A stretch of DNA of 64,000 bases from Candidatus Leptofilum proximum (GTDB lineage: Bacteria; Chloroflexota; Anaerolineae; Promineifilales; Promineifilaceae). Below are positions 10,658 to 20,458 of the stretch, piece after piece. How positions within the stretch are numbered: the first letter of the stretch is position 1; each line of letters starts with the position of its first letter. The stretch is taken from the NCBI GenBank assembly GCA_016710325.1, contig JADJXK010000002.1, positions 2,418,001-2,482,000 on the forward strand. Direction: 5' to 3'. The notes below the pieces were generated by a model. The model was not told where the DNA came from. It searched no databases and saw nothing but the letters and a program-made list of their open reading frames with translations. A program made the translations under genes and the position numbers.

Positions 10658-11659
10658 CTAACCAACTTCCACGTTGGAATTGTCGCCAATAAACATTGCC
10701 TTGGGCTGGCCGATGATGCGGGCGTTTTCGCCAATGAGTGCGCCGTCGAGCACGCAGTTTTCAATGTGCGCTCCCGCGTCGATGATGCTGTTGCGGATGA
10801 CGCTGTTTCTCACTGTGGCCCCGGCCTCGATGCTGACAAACGGGCCGATGACACATTGATCGATGACGGCCGTTTCATGCAAAAATACCGGTGGCAGAGC
10901 GGTAAAATCCTCGGCATAACTGCGGTCGATGGCGTCGTCCGTGCCATAACCCAGCGCCAGCAGCTTCTGGTTGGTGCTTAACATAAAGTCTGGCTTGCCC
11001 GCGTCCAGCCAGAAAATAGTGGGCTTGGCCTTGATGACCGCGCCCTGCTCCAGCATCACTTTGTAGGCATCGACTAAATAGTATTCACCCTTGGTCTGGC
11101 GTTCTTCTTCAATGATGGTTTGGATGGCGTTGTGGAGGGTACGGCCGTTCTTAAACCAATAGATCCCCGCCAGCACCTGCTTGTGCTCCATTGTGCTTGG
11201 CTTCTCGATAAAATCGTGCACCACGTCGTTTTCATCCGTCACCACTACGCCAAAGGTACGTGGATCTTCCATCTCCTGCACCAAAATCACGCCATCGACA
11301 CCCGGCTCGGCAATTTCCGTGTACTTCGCATCCACGATGCCGTCGCCAAAGGCCACCAGCACCTCGCCCTCATCCAGAAAATCGCGGCACATCCAGATGG
11401 CGTGCGCCTGCCCCAGCGCCTCCTCCTGCACCACAAAATGGGCGTTCAGGTGCGGATAATGCGCCCGAATCCACACCTCAATCTCGTCACCCTTGTAGCC
11501 AACCACAAAAATCACCTCTTCCGTGGTGATGTCCGCCATCAAATTGAGCAGATGACCAATGATCGTGTTGCCTGCCACGTTCAGCAGCGGCTTGGCGCGG
11601 CTCCAGGTGTGCGGCCGCATTCTTGTGCCAAAACCAGCGAGGGGGATGATGACTTTCAT
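10658..11659 (-). CDS. Sugar-phosphate nucleotidyltransferase with left-handed beta-helix tail
   Basis: 333 residues. The N-terminus IIPLAGFGTRMRPHTWSRAKPLL is the nucleotide-binding signature of the NTP_transferase family (GxGTRxxPxT...KP), transferring a nucleotidyl group to a sugar 1-phosphate. VAFGDGIVD near residue 105 supplies the metal-binding Asp region. From about residue 250 hexapeptide-like repeats (IGPFVSIEAGATVRNS, IDAGAHIENC) form a beta-helix. The family resemblance is to glucose-1-phosphate thymidylyl- or uridylyltransferases; the substrate is unresolved. A GGAGAG site precedes the ATG. Confidence 0.9.
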   Translation of the reverse strand: MKVIIPLAGFGTRMRPHTWSRAKPLLNVAGNTIIGHLLNLMADITTEEVIFVVGYKGDEIEVWIRAHYPHLNAHFVVQEEALGQAHAIWMCRDFLDEGEVLVAFGDGIVDAKYTEIAEPGVDGVILVQEMEDPRTFGVVVTDENDVVHDFIEKPSTMEHKQVLAGIYWFKNGRTLHNAIQTIIEEERQTKGEYYLVDAYKVMLEQGAVIKAKPTIFWLDAGKPDFMLSTNQKLLALGYGTDDAIDRSYAEDFTALPPVFLHETAVIDQCVIGPFVSIEAGATVRNSVIRNSIIDAGAHIENCVLDGALIGENARIIGQPKAMFIGDNSNVEVG

Positions 11660-11694
11660 TGTCTCTCCGTTGTTTGGGGATGTTGTTCGTTATT

Positions 11695-12036
11695 TTATGG
11701 GCTTAGATAAACCGGGTTAGATTCAGGAGATTGAGTCTGCTGCTGCATTTGCGTGATGACATCAAGGTACCACCACCAATGCGTAGCTGGCACATCTTCA
11801 TCCCGCCGCCAGCTCGCTAAATCTGCAATATCCTTGATAGACTTATAAAATAAATGTGCCTGCTGCCGCAGCAATTTGTCCGCTTGCAACAATCGCTGCC
11901 GCTCCTCATCAGATAAATGTGGCTCGTGTTTGGCAATTTCACTACGAGTCATGAGCATGTCTAACTGCTCCATCCCATTTGCGTCAGGATATTGAACATC
12001 TGCTTCATAAGCGGCTAACAATTTCTTATAACTCAT
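11695..12036 (-). CDS. Hypothetical protein, second gene of a small pair
   Basis: 113 residues from ATG at 12034-12036 (MSYKKLLAAYEADV); a frame extended to 12069 would only add residues read from inside the upstream gene. It overlaps the upstream small gene by 11 nt, so the two are probably translationally coupled. Charged and helical, with no membrane segment and no recognised motif; TRSEIAKHEPHLSDEERQRL resembles a helical bundle and the tail is Gln/Ser-rich. It is not obviously a DNA-binding antitoxin. Function unknown. Confidence 0.65.
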   Translation of the reverse strand: MSYKKLLAAYEADVQYPDANGMEQLDMLMTRSEIAKHEPHLSDEERQRLLQADKLLRQQAHLFYKSIKDIADLASWRRDEDVPATHWWWYLDVITQMQQQTQSPESNPVYLSP

Positions 12037-12414
12037 GTTGAACCTCGCGCAAAGACCCGATTTCTTCAAATCCAGGCTTATTCAAATATTGTTCTGGACG
12101 TTCAATGATAAAAGCTGTTTCCATTAAGCTGTCGTACGAAAACATTACCAGCCATTGTCTGGATTGAACGGCCGTTACCAAAGTTAAGTAGGGTTTGCGA
12201 TTGTACCAATAGCGAAAAACCTGAGCGGATTCATCTTGCAGAACAGAACGAATCACATGCTCATAATCTTCAATCGTGGCTGCTGCTGGTAAGTGACCCC
12301 GAGCAATCCGTTTTTGCAAATGCCGTTCAGCGCTACCAGCCACCCATCGAACATTCTTAAGCATGCCATCAATTGCCTTGAGTATTTGTGAACGTTCAGA
12401 AGGTGACAGTTCTT

Positions 12415-12418
<4 letters not shown>
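12026..12418 (-). CDS. Hypothetical protein, first gene of a small pair
   Basis: 130 residues. The start ATG overlaps the gatA stop as ATGA, so it follows gatA in one transcript. The middle (RYWYNRKPYLTLVTAVQSRQWLVMFSYDSLMETAFIIE) looks like a compact beta-sheet, reminiscent in outline of small RNase-fold toxin families, but no catalytic signature can be assigned. The pair arrangement, short overlaps and attachment to a housekeeping operon would fit a toxin-antitoxin-like module; this is only a suggestion from layout. Base composition is slightly more AT-rich than gatA. Confidence 0.7.
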
Positions 12419-13875
<1,457 letters not shown>

Positions 13876-13890
13876 TGGCGTTTTGGGGAA

Positions 13891-13962
13891 GTAATTGGGT
13901 AATTTGGTAATTGAGTAATTTCTTGCTTGCTAATTACCTGATTACTCAATTACTTAATTACT
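13891..13962. repeat. Self-complementary repeat, GTAATT family
   Basis: Tandem GTAATTGGGTAATTTGGTAA-type units run into TAATTACCTGATTACTCAA-type inverse units, forming a long AT-rich hairpin between gatC and gatA. Confidence 0.65.
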
Positions 13963-14257
13963 CGCCTCCATCATCCAGCACCGCCTGAACCACAAACTGG
14001 TTCTCTTTTTGCTGCGGGGCGTTGAAGAGGAGGTCATCCATCGGTAAAGATGGTTCGGCCACGTCGGGCCGCATGATATTTTGTTGGGCAATGGCGTGGG
14101 AAGTGGGGGAAACGCCGCTTAGGTCCAGCTCGTTAAGCCGCTCGGCGTAGTGCAGGATGGCGGAGAGCTGCTCCTGGTACTGCTGCTTCTCCGCCTCGGT
14201 CAGCTCCAGCCGGGCCAGGTGAGCAATTTTTTCAACATCGGCGAGAGTTAGCGACAT
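13958..14257 (-). CDS. gatC: Aspartyl/glutamyl-tRNA amidotransferase subunit C
   Basis: 99 residues from ATG at 14255-14257 (MSLTLADVEKIAHLARLEL), the standard GatC opening; GatC wraps around GatA and stabilises the GatCAB complex. AAGGAAAT lies just upstream of this ATG. A frame extending to 14314 would add residues encoded by the GAGATT-type repeat and is rejected. LSAILHYAERLNELDLSGV and the C-terminal LFNAPQQKENQFVVQAVLD match the family. It lies downstream of def and upstream of gatA. Confidence 0.95.
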   Translation of the reverse strand: MSLTLADVEKIAHLARLELTEAEKQQYQEQLSAILHYAERLNELDLSGVSPTSHAIAQQNIMRPDVAEPSLPMDDLLFNAPQQKENQFVVQAVLDDGGE

Positions 14258-14272
14258 GGAATTTCCTTTTGA

Positions 14273-14334
14273 GGGAGATTGGAGACCGGAAATTGGAGAT
14301 TGGTTTAGTCTCAAATCTCCAATCTCTAATCTCT
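14273..14334. repeat. Self-complementary repeat, GGAGATT family, copy 1
   Basis: GGAGATTGGAGACC-type units are followed by AATCTCCAATCTC-type inverse units between def and gatC. The def stop codon (TAG at 14326-14328 on the minus strand) lies inside a GATTAG unit, so the repeat supplies the last codons of def. Related copies lie at 53382-53468 and 54325-54394. Confidence 0.75.
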
Positions 14335-14919
14335 GTTTTCAGGAACGGCCGTTTCTTCTACATCTTCCTCGGTATCTTCAGCTTCCACTTCGGCCTGCCG
14401 CATCTGGTAATACTCTTCGTCGGTCCAAAAGTTCTCGCGGTCGGTGAGCTTGTCGATGTAGAGCACGCCGTTCAGATGGTCAATTTCGTGCTGGAAGATG
14501 CGGGCGGTCCACCCTTTCAGGCGCAGCTTGAGCGGTTTGCCCCGGCGATCCTGGGCGCGAACGCGCACGGCATAGGCCCGTTCTACCTCGCCCACATATC
14601 CCGGAATTGACAGGCAGCCTTCGATGCCATCAATCACTTCGCGGGACTCCCACACGATGCGCGGATTGGCAATGACAAACAGCTCCCGGCTGCCGGGAAT
14701 ATCATTGCCTTCCTCATCCGTTTTGGGCAGCGTTTCGATGACGGCCAGCTGGATCGAACGGCCGATTTGCGGGGCGGCCAGGCCCACGCCGTTAGCGACA
14801 CGCATCGTTTCAATCATGTCGTCGATGAGGGTTTGCAGGTCATCATCAAACCTGGTGACCGGACGCGCTTTGGTGCGCAGCACCTCGTCCGGTAGGGTAA
14901 CTATCTTCAGTTCAGTCAT
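14326..14919 (-). CDS. def: Peptide deformylase
   Basis: 197 residues. Removes the formyl group from N-terminal formyl-Met of new proteins. All three signature motifs are present: GVGLAAPQIG (about 45-54), EGCLSIPG (about 100-107, metal-binding Cys) and QHEIDHLNG (about 143-151, HExxH metal site). The C-terminus is longer than usual and acidic (VEAEDTEEDVEETAVPENRD), the last residues being encoded by an ACGGCCGT palindrome and the adjacent GGAGATT repeat, so the tail is probably dispensable. gatC and gatA follow, a plausible translation-related cluster. Confidence 0.96.
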   Translation of the reverse strand: MTELKIVTLPDEVLRTKARPVTRFDDDLQTLIDDMIETMRVANGVGLAAPQIGRSIQLAVIETLPKTDEEGNDIPGSRELFVIANPRIVWESREVIDGIEGCLSIPGYVGEVERAYAVRVRAQDRRGKPLKLRLKGWTARIFQHEIDHLNGVLYIDKLTDRENFWTDEEYYQMRQAEVEAEDTEEDVEETAVPENRD

Positions 14920-15005
14920 AGCTTTGTATTATCTGCGGAATGGGTGAGTGGGCAAGGGGGAAGTGGCAAGGGGTGCACGAACAACGTGTCAGGCAAAGCA
15001 ATTAA

Positions 15006-15063
15006 CTCACGCAAAGACGCAAAGGGTAAAGGGGAAAAATTTGCGTCTTTGCGACTTGGCGTG
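15006..15063. repeat. Self-complementary repeat, ACGCAAAG family, copy 1
   Basis: CTCACGCAAAGACGCAAAGG is followed by TTTGCGTCTTTGCG and TGGCGTGA, the inverse. A second copy lies at 22842-22887. Confidence 0.7.
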
Positions 15064-15107
15064 AAATTTAATGACAACTTGTTCGTAGACCCCTTGCAAC
15101 CTGCAAC

Positions 15108-16892
15108 CTACAACGGCGGCACATCACCTGGCGTGCGGTCGGGAATGCGATCTTGCTCCATGGTTTGTTTGTAGACGTCCAGCAGCAGGGCGTACTCTTT
15201 GTGGCGCGTGCCGCGCTGGCGGCGGTTTTGCTGGTCCAGCATGTTTTCCAGCTGGGCAAAAATATCGCTCTGAATCACGCTGGGGTAGGGGACGTTTTCG
15301 AAGACCAGGTTGCTTTCGGCGCCCGCAGTTTCAATATCCACGTTGCCGTAGTTAAAAATGGTGTGGATCAAGTTTGGGGTGTAGGCATTGACGTTTTGAA
15401 TATTGCTGAGCAGTGCCTGTTTGCGACTTTCACCGAAGCCAAACGGCCGTCTATCAATGTCCACAATTAGCCGGTCGGTCAGCTGGAACATGTCGTTGCG
15501 CCAATCTTCAATCCGCCAGACCAGCCAAAAAAGATCCACGGCAAACACCAAGACAAGCGCGGGCAGCAGCTGCCGGAAGGTAAACTGAAAGTAGGCGATC
15601 AGCAGAAACGCCGCCAGCGCCGTCAGCAGGCCAATGCTCACCGGCACAACCGAGCGAAGAATGATCACGATAAAGTGCTTGCGGTAGATGATGGCATCTT
15701 CCGTTTCCACCCGCCAGTAATAACGCTGACGGAGGCGGTACCACAAGCTGCCTTCATACGCGGGCCGCACCGGCGGCAGCGGTGTCGCTTTTTCACCGAC
15801 GGGTTCGTACTGTGGCCGTACGGCAAAATGCTCACCAAACGTTTGCCGCAGCAGCGTCTGCTCGCGGCTGGCATCCAGCGTTTTTACCATCTTGCTCTGC
15901 CGATCCAGTGTATTCTTCACGCGGATGGGATTGTCGATGTTGTCAAAGAAGATGGTGCCAAAAGCCGACGCGGTGGTAATGCGCACTGTGCCAAAATTGA
16001 GCATGTTGGCCAGAAACGTCGGTTTCAAAACTTCCACACTTTGCACCTGCTCAATACGCGCCGTTTTTATGTCAACACGAAAGGTCCGCAGGTCAAACTC
16101 GCGGTGCACCACCCGCTTGTTGGTCACCACAAAATAATCGTTGGACCAGTCCAAAATTTGGAACAGCAGGATGCCAAGAAAAATGAGGAAAAAGAAGCCG
16201 GACACCCAAAAACGAAGTCGGAACAGGAAGGCTTCGGCTGGCTGCGCATTGAAGAAGAAAAAAATCAGCCCAGGGATGACAAGCAATCCCAGCAGCGGGA
16301 AAAAGATCTGTACCAGCAAGTACCAGTGGCTGCGCCGGGCGCTGAACTGCACCAACTCGTCGGGCAAAATGCTGATGGCGGAGCGGCGCCGCTTGGCTTT
16401 GGCAAACAGCTTTTGCGCTTCGGCAAAGGCCTGATCCGGCAGACCCGCCACCACCCGTTCTTCCTCATCCACTACTTCTACTTCCGGAGCAAGTCCATGC
16501 AAGGCGTCTGGATACTGGTTAAGGAAGCGGACAAAGTTGGTGCCGTTGATGATGAGCAGAGTAGCCGGATTGCCCTGGCGCGAATCGGCTTTGACATTGG
16601 CGGGGTGCACGTTGGGGACAAACAACCAATCTTCGCCAAAGTAATCGCCCGTGAGGTAATTTTGGCTGCTTATCACGTAGGAGTCGTTTTCGATGTCGTT
16701 TTTGCGGGATTCGGCATACAAACGGCCGCTTTTCACAATGTACAGCGAGTCGGCCACGTCTCCCTGGTAAGCCACCATCGCCCCATTTTCGTAGCGCACT
16801 TCATCGGTGATGAGAGCCAGCGCTTCAATTTCCTCTTCGGTTAACTCCTTGAAGAGTGGGTGCTGCTCTAAAAATTCCGCCTTTGTTGCCAT
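15108..16892 (-). CDS. Cyclic-nucleotide-binding protein with two bacterial PH-like domains
   Basis: 594 residues. Residues 10-130 form a cNMP-binding/CRP-like barrel (NGAMVAYQGDVADSLYIVKSG). Then two membrane helices (about 190-245) lead into a bPH_2-type domain (YFVVTNKRVVHRE, about 250-320); two further helices (about 400-445) lead into a second bPH_2-type domain (MFQLTDRLIVDIDRRPFG, about 460-560). The duplicated helix-pair/PH unit is clear. The cNMP pocket lacks an obvious complete phosphate-binding cassette, so ligand binding is uncertain. AGGGAAAG precedes the ATG. Role unknown; a membrane scaffold responding to a cytoplasmic signal is inference. Confidence 0.85.
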   Translation of the reverse strand: MATKAEFLEQHPLFKELTEEEIEALALITDEVRYENGAMVAYQGDVADSLYIVKSGRLYAESRKNDIENDSYVISSQNYLTGDYFGEDWLFVPNVHPANVKADSRQGNPATLLIINGTNFVRFLNQYPDALHGLAPEVEVVDEEERVVAGLPDQAFAEAQKLFAKAKRRRSAISILPDELVQFSARRSHWYLLVQIFFPLLGLLVIPGLIFFFFNAQPAEAFLFRLRFWVSGFFFLIFLGILLFQILDWSNDYFVVTNKRVVHREFDLRTFRVDIKTARIEQVQSVEVLKPTFLANMLNFGTVRITTASAFGTIFFDNIDNPIRVKNTLDRQSKMVKTLDASREQTLLRQTFGEHFAVRPQYEPVGEKATPLPPVRPAYEGSLWYRLRQRYYWRVETEDAIIYRKHFIVIILRSVVPVSIGLLTALAAFLLIAYFQFTFRQLLPALVLVFAVDLFWLVWRIEDWRNDMFQLTDRLIVDIDRRPFGFGESRKQALLSNIQNVNAYTPNLIHTIFNYGNVDIETAGAESNLVFENVPYPSVIQSDIFAQLENMLDQQNRRQRGTRHKEYALLLDVYKQTMEQDRIPDRTPGDVPPL

Positions 16893-16947
16893 ACTACTTT
16901 CCCTGAGAAAAATACGGGTCTTCAGGAATTCACGGGGCTTTCAATCC

Positions 16948-16995
16948 GTGATGCGTGAAACGTGAAACGTGACCAGAGAGACATCACGTTTCACG
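16948..16995. repeat. Self-complementary repeat, CGTGAAAC family, copy 1
   Basis: GTGATGCGTGAAACGTGAAA and the inverse ATCACGTTTCACGC form a hairpin in the 203-bp gap between the amylase and the cNMP/PH gene. The rest of that gap is AT-rich without a recognisable signal. A second copy is at 28797-28838. Confidence 0.7.
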
Positions 16996-17095
16996 CCAAA
17001 CCCCACGAAATCCCAAAGAGCCAAATATACATAACGTCGGAAATCATTTTAACATAATCAAACGGGCAGGGGAAGCATACTATTTTCGCCAAAGG

Positions 17096-18412
17096 TTACA
17101 GCCAAATTTTGGGGCCAACGTCCGCCAGCACACCGGGGAAGCGCAGGATAACGGCCGTATCCGGCACCGCCATCTCACCATCACGCACGGGTACGGCCGT
17201 TCCGCTCAACACATCCACATATTCTCCATCCGGCAGCGGCGTCGGCTGCACGTCCACCACGCCAGAAACGTTGAAGACACCGTACAGCCCCTCATTTTCT
17301 GCCTGCCACAGGGCAGTGATGGCCGGTTCGGGGGTGAGCAGGGTGAAACGGCCGTTCACCAGCACCGCATCCTTTTTCATCTGGCATAATCTGGTCAGGT
17401 AGGATTGCAATTCGTAGCCACCCCAGCGCACCTTGTCGATGTCGAACAGGTTAGGCGTACGCGTTTCCTCGGCTTCCTGCCCGGCATAGAGCAGAAACGC
17501 ACCCTCGTTAAACGCCTGGAACGCCGTCCAGGCCAGGGCCTGAGCCCGGCTGGAGGCACGCTGCATAATGCGCGGCTGATCGTGGTTTTCTACGCAGCGC
17601 ATTTTGATGGTGTGGGCCGGATAGATGCCTTTTTGGTACCAGAGCGCGGTGAGGTAGGCGGGAACGGCCGTTGGCTCAGCCACCGCCCGCTCCCACAATG
17701 GCCAGATGTCGTAGTCGTAAGACAGGTCAAATGCGGCGTGGATTTCGCCATCGGACTGGGCCACCAGCCCACGCCGCCGCCGGTCGATGATAAAGCCCGT
17801 GTGTGTGCTTTCCGCCAGCCAAAGCACGTCTGGGTTGACGGCGGCCACTTCGCGCCGCGCCTGCTGCCAGAAGGCCAGCGGCACAATCGAGGCCACGTCG
17901 CAGCGGAAGCCATCCACGCCCAGTTTGGCCCACATCTTCAGCGCGTCAATCAGATAATCCCACAGCGCCGGGTCGTCGTACACCAGGTCGATAATGTCGC
18001 TCCATTCGGGCACGGTGGTGAGGGGACGGCCGTTTTCATCACAGTGGTACCATTCCGGGTGGCTTTGCACCGTCACGGCATCGTGGGCCGTGTGGTTGTA
18101 CACCACGTCGATCATCACCTTCAGCCCCAGGGCATGGGCGTACTGCACCATCAGCTCAAACTCCTTCTTGGTGCCGTATTCCGGGTTCACCGCAAAATAG
18201 TCTTGAACCGAATACGGGCAGCCCAGGCCACCTTTTTTGTTGAGCTGGCCAATGGGATGAATGGGCATAAACCAGACGTAATCCACGCCCATCTCGCGGA
18301 TGCGCGGCAAATCTTTGGTCACATCGGCAAAGGTGCCGTTTGGCCCATGATTGCGCACGTAAACTTCATACAAAACCAGGTTGCGTACAGTTAAGGGAGT
18401 GTTTACAGCCAT
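17096..18412 (-). CDS. Alpha-amylase family (GH13) glycoside hydrolase
   Basis: 438 residues. The four GH13 blocks are present: DVVYNHTAHD (about 101-110), GVDGFRCDVAS (about 167-177, nucleophile Asp), VLWLAEST (about 197-204, acid/base Glu) and VENHDQPR (about 275-282, transition-state Asp). The opening NLVLYEVYVRNHGPNGTFADV is typical of amylases acting inside cells on alpha-glucans; no signal peptide is seen. A short beta domain closes the protein. Specificity (maltodextrin, trehalose-type or other) cannot be read. It is transcribed away from the cNMP/PH gene's upstream region. Confidence 0.92.
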   Translation of the reverse strand: MAVNTPLTVRNLVLYEVYVRNHGPNGTFADVTKDLPRIREMGVDYVWFMPIHPIGQLNKKGGLGCPYSVQDYFAVNPEYGTKKEFELMVQYAHALGLKVMIDVVYNHTAHDAVTVQSHPEWYHCDENGRPLTTVPEWSDIIDLVYDDPALWDYLIDALKMWAKLGVDGFRCDVASIVPLAFWQQARREVAAVNPDVLWLAESTHTGFIIDRRRRGLVAQSDGEIHAAFDLSYDYDIWPLWERAVAEPTAVPAYLTALWYQKGIYPAHTIKMRCVENHDQPRIMQRASSRAQALAWTAFQAFNEGAFLLYAGQEAEETRTPNLFDIDKVRWGGYELQSYLTRLCQMKKDAVLVNGRFTLLTPEPAITALWQAENEGLYGVFNVSGVVDVQPTPLPDGEYVDVLSGTAVPVRDGEMAVPDTAVILRFPGVLADVGPKIWL

Positions 18413-18430
18413 AAGCAGTAAGTAAAAAAT

Positions 18431-18928
18431 TTATGGGGCTGGCCAGCTTAGCCAAACTTCAATTAAAGTACCTGTTGGATTATCCGGGTCTGGATAAAAT
18501 CTTATACTTGCACTTGGATAAATTAATACTGACTCATCTGTACAATACAAACCTGTACAGGCAAACTCAGCAGCGCGTTTTGCTAGCCAATTGTTGTTGT
18601 GGGCAGAATTATAATAAGTCTCTGTCGTTGTCCCTGAATTACTAGCCCTCTCAAAACCCGGCATCAACTCTTCGAAGAACATAAAAACTTCGTCTACACT
18701 GTCGGAAGTTCGGTATGTGCGTCGATCCCACATCGAATCCGGCCCACCACTTTGCCATTTTTCTAATAGTTCACTGTGGGGGTATTCAGAGGGAGCTAAA
18801 GTGTAAGCACTCGATTGAGCGTAATATACGATGCCGAGGAACCCTATCAAAAACAAAAAGCCAATTATTAGGGCGGCTAATAGGCTAATGGTCAACCACT
18901 TCCCAATAAACTTTAGGGGATTTGTCAT
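18431..18928 (-). CDS. Hypothetical single-helix membrane protein
   Basis: 165 residues from ATG at 18926-18928 (MTNPLKFIGKW); a TTG six codons upstream is a weaker alternative. One membrane helix (about 10-35, LLAALIIGFLFLIGFLGIVYY) anchors an extracytoplasmic domain with two cysteines (ACTGLYC), which may form a disulfide. The product ends in VWLSWPAP. Not recognised. It is AT-rich compared with the amylase beside it, so possibly acquired. Confidence 0.7.
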   Translation of the reverse strand: MTNPLKFIGKWLTISLLAALIIGFLFLIGFLGIVYYAQSSAYTLAPSEYPHSELLEKWQSGGPDSMWDRRTYRTSDSVDEVFMFFEELMPGFERASNSGTTTETYYNSAHNNNWLAKRAAEFACTGLYCTDESVLIYPSASIRFYPDPDNPTGTLIEVWLSWPAP

Positions 18929-19026
18929 TGTTCTTCGAGATGGCAAAATGTGTTTCTCATAATATCGCCCAGCGGCAGCTTCGATAATCCGGTAAATCTC
19001 GTTCTATTTTTGAAAATTCTTGCCTC

Positions 19027-19079
19027 GTAGCCGCGGTTTCTTACCGCGCCGAAATTTCGCGGTAAGAAACCGCGGCTAC
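19027..19079. terminator. Perfect 22-bp inverted repeat, likely hairpin terminator
   Basis: Arms 19027-19048 and 19058-19079 are perfect inverse copies (GTAGCCGCGG.../...CCGCGGCTAC) around a 9-nt loop. The stop codon of the DUF952 gene lies inside the right arm. No long T-tract follows, so termination is likely but not certain; it could also be a dispersed palindromic repeat. Confidence 0.6.
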
Positions 19080-19420
19080 TTTAGTTCGTTGGGTAGCGAG
19101 AAGGTGCCGTCTGGGTTGGGTGGGAATTCAATAAAGCCGGTGACGGCGTCCAGGTTGATTGGGCCGTAGATGTGGGGGAATTGGTGGCCGCTTTCGTAAC
19201 AATCTTCGTAGACCAGTTTTGCGGTCAGTTTGGCCGGATTGATGAGCAGCAAAATCAGGTCCATCTGCCCGGCAAACATCGCATTGGCGGGCATGAGCAC
19301 CTGCTCGGAGGTGGAGCAGTGGATGAAGCCTTCGCTGTCCAGGGTGTTGAGGCGGTATTCTCCGGCGGCCACGGCCGTTTCCCAGTCGTTCATTGTGGTG
19401 ATGTGCAAGATTTGTGTCAT
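19076..19420 (-). CDS. DUF952 family protein
   Basis: 114 residues from ATG at 19418-19420 (MTQILHITTMNDWETA), with GGGGTG just upstream. Further in-frame sequence to 19576 would add a Cys-rich unconserved extension and is rejected. Family marks are HITTMNDWE near the start, the EGFIHCSTSEQV block (about 30-41) and the FPHIYGPINLDAV block (about 80-92). DUF952 proteins are small, soluble and of unknown biochemical role; a glutathione-transferase-like or ADP-ribosyl-type fold has been suggested for some but I cannot test this here. Confidence 0.9.
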   Translation of the reverse strand: MTQILHITTMNDWETAVAAGEYRLNTLDSEGFIHCSTSEQVLMPANAMFAGQMDLILLLINPAKLTAKLVYEDCYESGHQFPHIYGPINLDAVTGFIEFPPNPDGTFSLPNELK

Positions 19421-19499
19421 GCACCCCATTATCCCCAACGCTGACTGAATCTTCAACGGCCGTTTGCCACTGCGCCACTCATTACACTTCGACAGCGTT

Positions 19500-19973
19500 T
19501 TAAGGAAACAGCTCGCCCCTTTCTTCTTCGACCCTACGGTGCAGCCGGAATGACAACCAGAGAATACCTGCTCCATAAAGAAGCGAAATCAGCGCACTCA
19601 CCATCCAATGACCGGCTTCATAAGGATGCCATTGGAAGTTAAAAAGCACCGTCGTGCTCAAGGTATGAACGCTCAGGCTAAACGAGCGCAAAATAACCGG
19701 GCCGCGTACGGCAAGGAGAATCACCTGCCAGGCGGGAAACTTGTAAACAACCAGACCCGCCGCAGCCGGCGCCATCAACAAAAACAACCATAAAAAGACC
19801 GGCACAAGATTTTCAAAAAACGGCTCTGGGATGCCAACAGCGATAAAGACATAGGCGGCAATCGCTCCCAAACCAACAAGCAGACCTTGTTGAATCTTCT
19901 GCAAGTTGGCTAACGATACAGCTGATAACGCTTCTTCATTCCAGGAATCATTAAATACCATGTTCTGTTTCAT
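19500..19973 (-). CDS. Small integral membrane protein of a PadR pair
   Basis: 157 residues from ATG at 19971-19973 with GAGGAAAA upstream. Four hydrophobic segments (about 28-48, 55-75, 80-98, 120-140) and a basic, charged C-terminus (FRLHRRVEEERGELFP). It starts 12 bp after the PadR-type regulator, so it is probably in the same autoregulated transcript, like the membrane proteins that commonly accompany PadR regulators. No family recognised. Confidence 0.75.
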   Translation of the reverse strand: MKQNMVFNDSWNEEALSAVSLANLQKIQQGLLVGLGAIAAYVFIAVGIPEPFFENLVPVFLWLFLLMAPAAAGLVVYKFPAWQVILLAVRGPVILRSFSLSVHTLSTTVLFNFQWHPYEAGHWMVSALISLLYGAGILWLSFRLHRRVEEERGELFP

Positions 19974-19985
19974 CACGTCTTTTCC

Positions 19986-20357
19986 TCACTTGTTTGATGA
20001 AAGAAGGCTGGCAATGGCGGCAGCCACGGTTGGTTCTTCAAAAACTAAAATATTTCGTTGGCAGAACCGGCGTAACAACGTTTCACCTAAAGCTGTCAGG
20101 CGAAAATAGCGCCGGGGTGGGCCAACATCTGACTTGCGCAAGCTGCTTTGAATGATCTGATTGTCTTCAAAGCGCTTGAGGGCACGATAAACGCTCTTCT
20201 CATCGACAATCACAGTTCCCTGACTTATCTCAGCGATAACGGCCGTCATCTCATAAGCATACATTTCCTCCTGGTACAACAGCAGTAGAATCCAGAATGA
20301 GAGCAACCCTTTTTTGTAAGTATCCTCCCACTGCGCGAGCAATTCATCGACTTTCAT
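19986..20357 (-). CDS. PadR-like transcriptional regulator
   Basis: 123 residues. Winged-helix layout: LLSFWILLLLYQEEMYAYEMTAVIAEIS, then VDEKSVYRALKRFEDNQIIQSS as recognition helix and wing, then GPPRRYFRLTALGETLLRRF, the classic PadR tail of the DNA-binding domain. There is only a short C-terminal helix, so it is a compact, subfamily-2-like PadR. A perfect palindrome lies 20 bp upstream (20377-20403), its likely operator. It leads the two-gene unit with a membrane protein. Confidence 0.9.
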   Translation of the reverse strand: MKVDELLAQWEDTYKKGLLSFWILLLLYQEEMYAYEMTAVIAEISQGTVIVDEKSVYRALKRFEDNQIIQSSLRKSDVGPPRRYFRLTALGETLLRRFCQRNILVFEEPTVAAAIASLLSSNK

Positions 20358-20376
20358 AGGCGGCTCAGTCCTTTCC

Positions 20377-20403
20377 AGGTATTCTACTTAAGGTAGAATA
20401 CCT
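20377..20403. promoter_or_regulatory. Putative PadR operator palindrome
   Basis: AGGTATTCTAC (20377-20387) and GTAGAATACCT (20393-20403) are perfect inverse copies around TTAAG. The position just upstream of the padR start fits autorepression. Confidence 0.7.
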
Positions 20404-20458
20404 ATAACGACAGGATACAAAAAGTTCATGCTCCATGTCAATAGTCCGTTACCAGTGA

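Noticed and set aside
15675..16844. Long plus-strand ORF of 389 codons
   Set aside because: It is antisense to the cNMP/PH membrane protein, whose domains are clear. The plus-strand product has no recognisable domain and is His/Gln-rich as expected from reading conserved codons backwards.
17405..18394. Plus-strand ORF of 329 codons
   Set aside because: Antisense to the GH13 amylase with its four conserved blocks; no independent ribosome-binding site or domain.
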